Source: Pterois miles
Taxonomy: Eukaryota > Chordata > Actinopteri > Perciformes > Scorpaenidae
Direction: 5' to 3'
Assembly: GCA_947000775.1 (NCBI GenBank)
Contig: CAMQGK010000637.1
Location: forward strand, 16,064,501 to 16,128,500
DNA: 64,000 nucleotides
Under the pieces are notes generated by a model. It did no database searches and was not told the DNA's origin. It saw nothing but the letters and a program-made list of their open reading frames with translations. Below, piece after piece: positions 1 through 12,600 of this stretch. Position 1 is the stretch's first letter. Each line of letters begins with the position of its first letter. A program made the translations under genes and the position numbers.

Positions 1-315
1 AATATTGGGGTAATTTTGGCAGTAATTCCAAAGAAATTTCAAATAGGTTGCTTGCTAATTATCAAGTAATTACCTGGAAATTTGCAGACCTGTGAAATGA
101 AGTGTTACCATATGTTTTCCAGCTGATCCAATAATTTATTTATCTTCAGAAGCAGGAAAACTTTGTCAACACATAAAGAAACACTTCATCTTAACATTAA
201 AAATTTGGAGTTTTCACCTGACAGGAAGGGGATGAAAAAGTGTGATCTGAAAAGTAACTAAAAGCTGTGAGGAAAATGTTGAGGAAAAGTACAATAGCTG
301 ACATAGATTTTGTGA

Positions 316-430
316 AGTAGAAGGATTAACTAGCATAAAGTGGAAATACTCAAGTGAAGTACAAGTATTTAGAATTTGTCCTTAACTACAGTAGTTGAGT
401 AAATGTACTTAAGGTACATTCCACCACTGG
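316..430. repeat. Fragment of a common teleost DNA-transposon-derived repeat
   Basis: The segment ends in gtacattccaccactg and contains aaatactcaagtgaagtac and gagtaaatgtactt. This matches, from memory, a short repeat found throughout teleost genomes whose end reads CAGTGGTGGAAAGTAAC in the other direction. The rest of 1-601 is DIP2 intron in which I see no other feature. Confidence 0.6.
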
Positions 431-601
431 TACTGACGCAGTGGATGGCTCAGTCTGCTGTTTGACAAAGACTTTAACTGCACGCCTCTCTATGTGTGTC
501 ATTGTGTTCGCCAATAATGTGTCAAAGTGCATCATTATTATTATTATTAGTATTATTGAATTAACGTGTATAATTGCACTAATATCGTCTCCGTCCTGCA
601 G

Positions 602-3600
602 ACCTCCAGAGATGGGTGTCCCTCCTCCAGGGAAGGCGGTGCTGTCAATGGGAGGGCTGAGCCACAGTGTGATCCGGGTGGACACAGAGGAGAAGCTCTC
701 TGTCCTCACAGTGCAGGACGTCGGACAAGTCATGCCTGGAGGTACAGTGCACTGCTTATTAACATTTTGCAGCTGTTAATGAGTGAAATACTGATTAATA
801 TGAAAGATATTTATATTGACACCACTGTCTGTCCTCAGAAAACTGACGTGATCAGATCAGATTTAGTAGGATATTACTGAAAAGAGAAGCTGAAGGGTTC
901 TGATGTCCAGAAATGTTGACATTGAAATAATTAGTCGCTATTTAATAATCATCATTTATGAATGGTAAATCGATAGCTAATTACACTTACTTAAAGCTAT
1001 TTTACTGTATAAATAAATAATAATAAATTATGTATACTATTATTAGTAATGCTATAACTGATGTTATTTTATCATTAGTTTGTGTAATATGAAATGATTG
1101 GTTTAGAAATTATATTTTGTATCATAGACTGATAGACAATAACAATAACATTTTGATTACTTTAGTAAACTGTTGTCAATTTATTGTTGCACATATTATA
1201 ACATGTTATACACTGTATTAAGTATTTGTTAGTGATTACCATATGATTTGTAAACTTTTCAGAAATTGTTCATAAAACATCTATAAAAATAGCATAGCTA
1301 GATGGGCCAGAAAGCAAGTATTAACCATTGATAAAGTAGTAACTATCTAGCTAAATGTTATTTATAGATGCTTTACAAAGTAGTTATTAACCATTTAATT
1401 AGGTATTATACTCATCAGTTGCAACTTTAGTCATCCAAATAATGTTTATAGATGGTTTGCATACGTACGATTTTTTAAAGGTTTATAAATTGGTCAGTCT
1501 TAAACACATACATATATACAGTATATATAGTATATAAAATGTTATAATGTGTGCAACAATAAAAAATAATATATAATTAAATAACATCAATTATGGCATT
1601 ACTAATAATTATTAAACATGTAATTATCATTTCATCATTGTTCAGTGTTACCCAAGTAGGTTAGGCAGCTCAAAGGCCTCTTGTTTATACTGTAATATAA
1701 CATTTGAAACAGAATTGCAAACACTTTTATTACAATAATAAAGCAATTCTTCCAATTAGAAAATGAAACTTTGCTGGAGTGAACTTAAATCCATTATTAT
1801 ATTTTACTAACTGACAGTTTTCATTTTAGAAGTTAAGAAATAAGAAATCCAAGCAGGAATCTGTGAAGCAATTTAGACATTTCCTTTAAGTGGTATTTTA
1901 TTGTTCCTACCGCCATCACTGTGTGTCCAGCTCTGGTGTGCGTTGTGCGGGTGGAGGGGACGCCCTATCTCTGTCAGACAGACGAGGTTGGAGAGATCTG
2001 CGTGAGCTCAGGTAGCACCGGCGTCGCTTACTACGGCCTCCCGGGGATGACCAAGAACATCTTTGAGGTTAGTTTCTTATTTCTGGGACTGTTCAAATGA
2101 ATCCAGAGTGCAAATGCTTTCTTAGACTACCTCATGTAGTTATTTTAATGGAAATTTTTCTACTTCACCCATGAATGTGTGTGTTTTAACAGTGGTGTGT
2201 ATATTTTGCAGACCATCCCAGTAACACCATCTGGGATTCCCATCAGTGACAGACCATTTACCAGGACTTCACTGCTGGGCTTTGTGGGGCCGGTAAGTTC
2301 CACCTCATTAATATGCAGGGTTTTTTTTTCTTGCTTTACTTATATATTATACTTATATATTCATTGGCATTTCATTTTCTCCACACATCAGGACATACAC
2401 AAATGTATCCCCCCTCTCACTCTGTCTATAAGCTTCACTGAAAGCTGATTGCTCTGTTATAAACATATGATCAGTGATATGTTGTGTTTTTAGAATCAGG
2501 CAGATAGTAGACAAACTGGCAAACTGGATGTTGTTTTAGTGGAAGAGAGCAGGACGGTAGAATAAGGCGAAGCCAGAAGAGGCTGCTGGCAACGGTAAAA
2601 TTAGACCACATTGCTGTACAAAATTAAAACATTTGAACTTTTTCCGTCCTCCACAGCAGAATTTACAACCAGATGTTAAGTAGCTCCCTCACACAAGGAG
2701 GAAGAGCTGCATTTTATGGCTACTAGAATAATTACATAAGATAATAGTAATAATCTGCTTGGACCTCAGTGAAATGGAGGGAAATACATTTGAAAAAGAA
2801 AAATGATTTATCAAAGATTCAACTGCAGTGTGTCTGTCCAGAAACAACATCCCAGTTACTCTCCTCACCTTACATCTCTGTGTACAGTTTTCAAAGTGAT
2901 TATTTGTCCACAAAGAGGTCTGTTTACTTAGAAACTACCTTTAGTAGACATTAGACGAACAACTGTCATGTTTTTTACATTGTTTTGTTCAAAATCAGGG
3001 AATGAGAGAATCATATTTTACACAGCCACCACAAGCTGAATTCATCCAAACCACAATGAGTGAGGCAAAAATTTGGTATAAAAATACCATCAGTTGACAA
3101 ATGATGATGGTTTTTCTTCCTGAGCTGAAAGCAGAGCTGTTTTCCCTTTAAGGAACCTTCAGTTTCCAACGTACCGTTACTTCACATGCTATTTGAGTGG
3201 ATGCACACTGTATTTAGTTTGGGGTAAATGTCTAACAGTGTGTGTTTTGTGTTTCCCACCAGGACAGCCTTGTGTTTGTTGTGGGGAAGATGGATGGGCT
3301 GATGGTGGTCAGTGGGCGGAGACACAATGCCGATGATGTGGTCGCCACAGCGCTGGCAGTGGAGCCTATGAAGTTTGTGTACAGGGGGAGGTAAAAGAAG
3401 AAGCTTCTCTACATATCTCTCACACAGAGTGTCTGATCTGCACTGTTTTCTAACACCTGTAGTTTGACTGCACGAGTACAGTCCGGCTGTAACAGTGTTT
3501 TTTTTAATGTTATGTGTTCCAGGATAGCTGTGTTTTCTGTGTCCGTGCTGCATGACGAGAGGATCGTTGTTGTGGCAGAGCAGAGGCCAGACGCCTCTGA

Positions 3601-6600
3601 GGAAGACAGCTTCCAGTGGATGAGCCGAGTCCTTCAGGTGCTCACTGTGTTCTGTCTTTTTCACTTCCTGTCACTTAGTCGCAGATTTTAGATTTTACAC
3701 CTTTTATTTAAACTTGCAACTTGTAGAACCTTCAAGCTTCCTTGAGATAATTCATTGCAATGAATAATTTTTAAATAAATAGGATTTTAAATATAGGATG
3801 TTGAATATAGGATGTTGAAGTTTTCTTGAATACATTAAGGTTATGTATAAGTTAAACAGAGTGTAAATTGAATTTCCCCACTGGGGGACTAAAAAAGGGA
3901 GATCTTTTTTTTTTTTGAAGTTTCTTCAAGGATGCTATGCAGCTTCGGGATACAATATCAGTCCAGTCTTATTGCGTGCTTTGGAAAATTGTCACTAGAA
4001 AACTCATGATTTGTAGTTAAGGTGGTGAAGAATACACAGCTACTCCTATGGTCCCTGTAAGGTGCAGTCAAAGCTGAGGAAATGTCAATATTTTGTAGAT
4101 TTGGTTTATTTTCTAATCTATATACAGTACATTCATATAAAAGAAATAAAAAAACAAGAATAACTGCAAGTGAAAACAACATGTTATGGTGTTTACTGAA
4201 ACAAAAACTGTACCATGAACATTAAAACAACCTCTATCTGCTGATCTCCACTTCTCTGTTTCTGTTTCCAGGCCATAGACAGCATCCACCAGGTCGGGGT
4301 GTACTGCCTGGCTCTGGTGCCTGCCAACACTCTTCCTAAGGCTCCCCTGGGCGGCATCCACATATCTGAGACCAAACAGCGCTTCCTGGAGGGCGCCTTG
4401 CACCCCTGCAATGTTCTCATGTGCCCTCACACATGCGTCACCAACCTGCCAAAACCGAGACAAAAACAGCCAGGTAGACCACCACGTGTCTCAGCATGGA
4501 TCTGGTTTATGTAGCATGAAGACTTGTTCATTTCTTCATTTTTGTTATGGGTGTGTTTATATTTGTGTCGATATGAATGTAAGTCCTAACCTCACTGAAT
4601 GTGGTTGGACAGAGGTCGGTCCTGCTTCTATGATAGTGGGCAACCTGGTGGCCGGCAAGAGGATAGCACAGGCCTGTGGGAGAGACGTGGCCCAGCTTGA
4701 GGACAATGACCAGGCACGTAAGGTAGATAGTCATCCTCATTTCACCCGCTCATCACCTCCACACGTACACTGCAGACACAGGTAAGCATCCACACTAAAG
4801 GGAGGGGAATCTGAAATACATGGAGCTGCTGAAGTGGACATGAGTTTGACTTCCTGCTGTCTGAGCTGTCTGCATGAACACAGGTGTTGTCTAGATTCCC
4901 CTTCCATCACATATACTGTACCCCATCACACCCACCTTGTGCCATCTATTAACTCTACGTTCTTTGTGTAGCGATTCGTCATTGTCTCAGTTTGTATGTC
5001 TTTTCTGTGTGTTACTCTCTGTAGTTAAACTTGTGTTCTCTGTCCTCTATAGTTCCTGTACATACAGGATGTGCTGCAGTGGAGAGCTCAGGCCACTCCA
5101 GACCATCCTCTGTTCCTCGTTCTCAATGCTAAGGTACTGCCTTATCATCACTGTGTGTAGAATTTAGTTTTGCCAGGACAGTATGTATTGTGATATAGTT
5201 AATTTCCTACGGTTATGGGAGAAAACTCTTCAGCTGGGCTTGATGTCTTCAGGCTCCCCACCACACTTCATAATCATACTTGTCAACCTTGAGACCTCAG
5301 AAACAGGGAGGATGTCGTGACCAGAGCGGGGGGTCTGGTGGTCCTCCCCCAGTGACTTTGTTTTGTGCATTCTGGTGACTTTTAAAGAATAAAAATAACA
5401 GAATTATTAGTATAAGTATAAAGTACACTGCATCAGCAGTTTTTTGTTTTTTTGTTCAATTCTTCAAAACAAATACAGGCCCCTCTGCTCCTTCTTAAGT
5501 AGACCTATTTCATTCTCCTTCTCTCCATTTTTCTCTCCATCTCTCACTGACTGAAGGCCCTTTGAGACACAACACAACAACAGGACCACTGTACTCTGAA
5601 ACACAATTTTTTCAATAGCTTGCGCCGTGCCAAGACGGCTTTTTGCTGCATCAAGCAAAGCCCAAGTTTGGGTGAGAGCAGCTTAGACTGTGAGCAGCTC
5701 TCTTCTCCCAGGAAATGACATTAAGTGTAGCTCTATTGTCGTACGGGTGGAAATAATAGTGCTTTTACACGCTGTATAGAACCAGAAACAGGTTGAGAAA
5801 AAAGGTAAAAAAGGAGTGAGAGAATTGTGACCCTGAGAGGAAACCATGAGAGGGCAATGACAAACATGAGTCTCCCGGGAAAATCGGGAGGGTTTGCAAA
5901 TATGTATATAATAAATCTTAAAACAATAATTCAGACAAATCAAGTAGAGTTCAATGTAATGAAGAGTTATTGTAAAATCAAAACAGTACTAATAAATCAA
6001 GCTGGTCTGTGGAGCAGACTACACCCAGAGTAAAAAACACAAAATAATTCACTACAAATCCAACACTCCAATCCAGTCCAACACTTTCAATACATAATGT
6101 TATCTCTAAGTTCTGTTTCTTGGTCAGCCCTCCCACGCATTTTCCCACAGCTTGTCTACCAACACCCTTTTATTTTCTAAACCCTCTTTTGTTAGCTACG
6201 CACACCTGGCCTTTCCTATCTCTACTAGGACTGATAAGATATAAACTTAAGACAACTCTCCACCACAGAGAGACAAGTTGAGACAAGTTCTAATAATTTC
6301 TGTCTCAGGCCGGTAAAGTAAAAGTGTATCTGAGCCACAGAAATCACCCCGTCCTGTTGGCTGACCTTCACACAGGCAGAGTAACAGCACAGGTCAGTGC
6401 TCTAACACTGTATGTAGATATTATAGAATATAAGCAGTGAAAACAAAAATAAAGTGATAAATGAGACAATTATTTCATGCTGGCACTACTTAATACATTA
6501 ATTGATCATCGGTTATATATTATCACAGAAAAGATATCACATACGATTAAGTGATTAATAGATTAATTGTCAACTATTAGATTAATCACCAACTATTCTG

Positions 6601-9600
6601 ATAATCCTTTAATCGGTTTGAGTATTTTTTTTAAGAAAAAAATGTCTAAATTCTCAGATTGCAGCTTCTTAAATGTGAATATTTTCTGGTTTCTTTAGTC
6701 CTCTATGACAGTAAACTGAATATCTTTGAGTTGTGGACAAAACAAGACATTTGAGGACGTCATCGACCAAACAACTAATCGATCTATCAATCAAGAAAAT
6801 AACTGTTAGATGACTGACAATGAAAGTAATCATTAGTTGCTGCCCTGCTTGCCGTTTTTGTGAACTTACAGCTTTTATATCTGTAAAATAAAGGGTAGCA
6901 AAAGCAGTGTAAATGAACGTGTCTCATATCTGCTGCTCCTCAGGGCACGGTGGCCAGCACAGCTTCCTGTCTGCAGCTGCACAAGCGGGCGGAGCGGGTG
7001 GCTGCGGCCCTGATGGGACGCCTCAACACCGGAGACCACGTAGCACTCGTCTACCCGCCAGGTAAGAAATGCTGCTGCTGCCATGCTTCTTGTCTTCACT
7101 GTCCCTGTCTTCAGTTTTTAAATCTGTCTCTCAAATCACACACCAGAGGAGACTCAGTAAAGTTATTCTACTGTTACCCCACTGTGCAGTGTTTCATCAG
7201 CTACAAGGTGTAAAATGCTAAACACTGTAAGGTATCAACATTTATGTGCAGGGATAGACCTGATTGCCACCTTCTACGGCTGCCTGTATGCTGGCTGTGT
7301 GCCGGTCACCGTCAGACCCCCGCACCCCCAGAACCTGGCGACCACGCTGCCCACCGTCAAGATGATTGTTGAGGTAAGTGTAGAGTCTGCATCAAAATAC
7401 TAATTTAATCGCTCCCTGCACAGTTATCACAGTTATTAAACCTGGTGAATGTATGGTTTTAAAAAACTGAATTATATACAGTCAACTCTGCTCCGTTGGG
7501 GGTTCAGATTGTGTGAATTAAAGTGATGTAACACAAATATGTATAAGGGTTGTCAGGAAATATTGAACATATTGCAACATGTCTTGGGATACTGTATCAG
7601 TTCTCAAAAACTGTGTATTGATTTTTAGTTAATAGTTTACCTGCAAAGATGAACTCATCCAATATTTTACTTCACTTGCAATGAGATGCACCCTTTCGAT
7701 GTATGTGGACTCTCAAAGTAGGGCTATGATATTGGATGTTACAGAAACTGTCATAAATGTATAATAGTATAAAAATTGCAATATATCGCAATATATTGAA
7801 TCATAACCCCTGTATCATGATCGTATCGTATCACCTGATTCTTCCAAATACACAGCCCTAATATATACAGTATGTACTGTACTAATAGTGTAGTATCTGT
7901 GTGTTAAAGGTCAGTAAGTCGGTGTGTATCCTGACCACTCAAGCAATAATGAAGCTGCTGAAATCCAAAGAGGCTGCAGCTGCTGTGGACATCAAGAGCT
8001 GGCCTATGGTGCTGGACACAGGTAAATTATACACACATACAATACCCAACACAGTTTATGTTCTCATGTTGCCACCAAAGAGGAGATTTTTAACTAAAGA
8101 AAGATATGATCTGCTTTTCCAAACCTCCTCTCCCTCTGTTCGTCCACTAGATGATCTCCCCAGGAAGAAGAGTCCCCAGATATACAAGCCCCCGACCCCG
8201 GAGATGTTAGCGTACCTGGACTTCAGTGTGTCCACAACAGGCATCTTAGCAGGGGTTAAAGTATGTTGAATGATGTATAATGAAATACAAAAGGAATATG
8301 TATATTAGGTAAAACTCAGCACATTCAAGTTCACAGTCTCTGGCTATAATTTATCCAAAGGGTGTTTTTTTTTAATGGGCAACAGCATAAATAGTATATA
8401 AGAAGTGGACATAGTCACCGTTACACCACCCATTGGTTTGTGGACTAACGTTTTGGAGCCTCAAAGTCATTAATTTAGCCATCACCATGTTGCAACAGAA
8501 GTGACAGTGAAGGTGAAGCTAGGTACAACCGAACGCTGAATAAGACTTTTCCGCTACCAAAATGTTATAATTAACTTTGATGAACTGAAAACACACTGTG
8601 AAAGAGTTAAAGTTGTATCACAAACAGACAACTCCCAGACCGGACAACACCGTGGTAGCGGCTTCTTAATCACTAGCCACGCCCTAAAGCATTACGGTCT
8701 ATTCGACTCTAAATGCGACCATAATTTACTCAGTGAACATCATGCTGTATTGAAGAAGACTTGAAACTAGCGATTCAGACCATAAACTCGTGTTTACAAT
8801 ATTTACTGAGGTAATAAATCAAGTGAGAAGTATAGTTATTTTCTCATAGACTTCTATACAATAAGACGCCCCCTGCTGGGCTGCGCAAAGAGTCGCCCCC
8901 TGCTGGATATTAGAGAGAATGCAAGTTTAAGGCTCCACTTCTCAGACCCTGGCGTTGCCCACTGGGCAGATGTCATATGCACTAAATTTCTGAGCATCAA
9001 GCATTCATCCACACACTGCTGAGGTGTCAGTGAAATAATTTATGGATCCCTAAAAGCCCAAGGAGTTGTTTTTAATTTAAGTTTTACTGAAGGATTCAGT
9101 GTTGATGCATCATGTGTGTCTCTGTGTGTCACATCATCTCCTCCAGATGTCTCACGCTGCCACCAGTGCCTTGTGTCGCTCCATCAAACTGCAGTGTGAG
9201 CTCTACCCTTCCCGGCAGATTGCCATCTGTCTGGACCCCTACTGCGGCCTGGGCTTCGCTCTCTGGTGCCTCTGCAGGTAAACCTGAATAAATGAATGAC
9301 CTAGCCTATGCTAGTAGAAGAAAGCAGCTTCTCTGTCCTCACCTACGTTTCTGGTTTCAGTGTGTACTCGGGCCACCAGTCGATCCTGGTCCCCCCTCTG
9401 GAGCTGGAGAGCAATGCGTCTCTGTGGCTCGCGGCAGTCAGCCAGTACAAAGTGCGCGTCACCTTCTGCTCGTATTCGGTCATGGAGATGTGCACCAAGG
9501 GCCTGGGCTCACAGACGGAGGCACTGCGGGTCAGTTTGTCTCTTCAGGTGTTGAGCGGTGTCACTGGGGAAACGACAAACTGCAGCATTTTCTTCCACAA

Positions 9601-12600
9601 AAATGAAGGGTTTTCTTCAATTACTCCTTTTCCCTGCGGTGCTGTTGCTATAGTGCTGTGATTATCCAGACAGAGTCAGGGTCCTCGAGGTGAAACACTT
9701 CTCTCCTCTGTATCTGTGTGCTCATTATTGTCTGCAGCACTTGAAACTCACATTTTGTTTGTAAATCATGTCTGTGGTTTAATGAGTAGAATTTAGTTCT
9801 ATTATATGAAAATTAAACCACCAAGTTTCTACCGTCAGCTCCTAGTTTATATGCACGCATGTTTTCACACAATTTGCACTATTTAGTATTATTATTTTTT
9901 TAACTGACATACCTCTTCTTTTTCCATCTCCAGTTGCGAAATGTGAACCTGTCTTGTGTGCGTACGTGCATGGTGGTAGCAGAGGAGAGGCCCCGCATAG
10001 CGCTCACTCAGTCCTTCTCAAAGATCTTCAAGGACTTGGGGCTTTCGCCACGCGCCGTCAGCACCACCTTCGGCTGCCGGGTGAACGTGGCGATCTGTTT
10101 GCAGGTGAGCGGCTGGTGAAGGACGAAGGGGAGGAGGAACAGGAGGAGGGTCGGAGAGGTCCGTGATAGTCGATGTTTGAGGGGCAAAACTGCCAATGAA
10201 TCGCTGCAGCGATTCAGATAAGCATCCAAGAAATCCACTGTAAAAGAGTGTATGTTGGTGATGCTATAATTCAAGTAGCTCACTAAAAAATAGGAAACTT
10301 TTTAATTTTCTCACCAACTAATTTGAGGTGAGGGGAAATGTATAAAACTTTACATGTTTTATATTTTTGAGCAATTGCAAAAACACCAGACTTGTTTGTC
10401 AGTCTGGCATATTTTTCTTTTCTCCTGTGGCCCGTCGATGTTTTGTTTTATTTGTTTCTCCCTATCCCTGGGGATTTTGTTCATGTGTGTGTATGCATGT
10501 GTATCCACATATATAAATATATATATACACATCTTTATTTATCTGTCCTGCCCTGTCCCGTCAGCCCAACAGGTTAGGGAAACTGGCTGAGCAGGTAACC
10601 GTAGGATAAGAGTTGCTGTTTGCTCATTGGGCTGCTGCTGGGTCTGTGTGTGTCTGTGTGTTCATGTGTGTTCATGTGTGTGTTTGTTAATCTTGCATGA
10701 TTTTTGAACATGCTTAACATTAATTCACTGATTTTTCTCTGGGTTTTGTTTTTCTCTGACAAGCTTCGGCTTTACGTTACCGCTATTCATTTTAGCCGAG
10801 TCTGACCTGAACCGACTGGCTCTCAGCTGCTGCTTTATGACACATTATACCATCTAGAGTTAGCAGCATGAACTCTGCCATTATTAAGTTCATTTAGGAT
10901 CACCGTGTCCAACTCTACGATCTTTATTCCACAATGTGACACAAGGATTTACATAGAAGAATTGTTTGTGTTTTTCTTGTATTTTGTTTTTTCATTTTTA
11001 CCACAACTGTGATGTTATAGTTGCTCTCATATAGAAATAAAGGAGTATGTAACATGTAAATTATGCACACAACATATAACATGTAGAGAATATTAAAAAA
11101 ATAGAAAAATAAGAAATTTAAGGATTATGTATAAAATATATGCATCAAACACACACAGAATATACTGTATAATAACAATGTAAATACAGAATGCTGAGCA
11201 GTGGGATCTATTAAGTGGTTTAAATATAAATGCATGAATTATATAATAAACATTTTAAAAATAATATTTCTTGAAATGTACAGCATAAATTCAGTATTAA
11301 TAATAGAGTATTGCACAGTTGGATTATTGTATAGATTAATAGGGCTGACCAGAATGCTTCAAAGCTTCGAAGCTTCAATCATTGCCATGGTAACTGACCT
11401 CCAAATCAGTATTTGAATGCTTTGTTTGATATATATAAATCCCAAAATAGCCCATGACAAAGCGTAAAATCTCACCTTATTCATTGTATATTAATACATA
11501 TTCAACATGAATTATTATTAGTTATATTCTCAGACGGATGTTGCTGTTTGTTGTGTGTATAGGTGCGTGTGTGCACAGTAGTGCGGCAGCGGCACTGAAA
11601 CAGGGAGATGGAGACAGATGAACAAACATCATCCCGCTGCACCGCAAATCTTTGGATATATTCAAATATTTCTTAGCGTAGCTTCGAAGGCCAAAGAATG
11701 GTACTCGGGACAACCCTACAGTTTAATTTATATTGCAGATGAGAATAATAAAATTATGGGTTAGTAGCTACAGACGGGTGAAATAAGTCCAGGTCTAGTT
11801 GTAAAGTTTGATGGCCACAGGGAGGAATGACTTCCTGTGGCTCTCTGTAGTGAATCTCTGTGGAATGAGTCCAGCCAGCTGTAGACACCACACAGCGACT
11901 CAATGCTAGCTTGTGCTCTGGCTACACACTCCAGCAAAGGAGTGATAGAAACCATAATGCCTTGTGATCAGTCGTCCAGCAGTAATGATAACAAACCCCA
12001 AAGCAGAAGTAATCAGTATCTGATCTGATCTGATCCTGAATCACAACTTGAGAAATGGCTCAATTGGGATTCATGGCAGAGCTATAGACATTTAATCCAA
12101 ACAAATGGTGCTCAGTTAGACATTTTCAGACATTTGAGTGCATTTTTTTGTAGTGTTTGAAGGAAACAAACTACAGTTCATTTATATTTTTTGTAGGCTT
12201 CTAATAACAAGCATCGTACACTTGGTAGAAAACAGACTGGCAGCATTAGAGCAGGTGACTCTAACTGTGTCTGTGGCTACATGGTTGAGTTTTGCCAAAG
12301 TTTTAACTATTGTAGCCTGGCTGGTTGGCTTCTGGCTGCCCCCCTCCGCCCTTCCCTGCTTTGTCAACAGTATCATAAGCAGCTTCCACCTCCCCTCCAC
12401 TCAGGCAGCATACAGTGTTAATGTCAGGACTGTCAGAGTTACATTATCCACTCATGTTGACCTCTGCTTGTTTTTCTCCAGGGCACAGCTGGACCAGACC
12501 CCACTACTGTTTATGTGGACATGAGAGCGCTACGACATGATAGGTAGGGGTGTAATTAGATGCATCAGTTTCTAGCATATAAATACATACTTCAAATCTT

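Noticed and set aside
441..880. Plus-strand frames of 112 and 104 aa at the left edge
   Set aside because: Only 602-741 within them is coding, as a DIP2 exon. The rest is intron.
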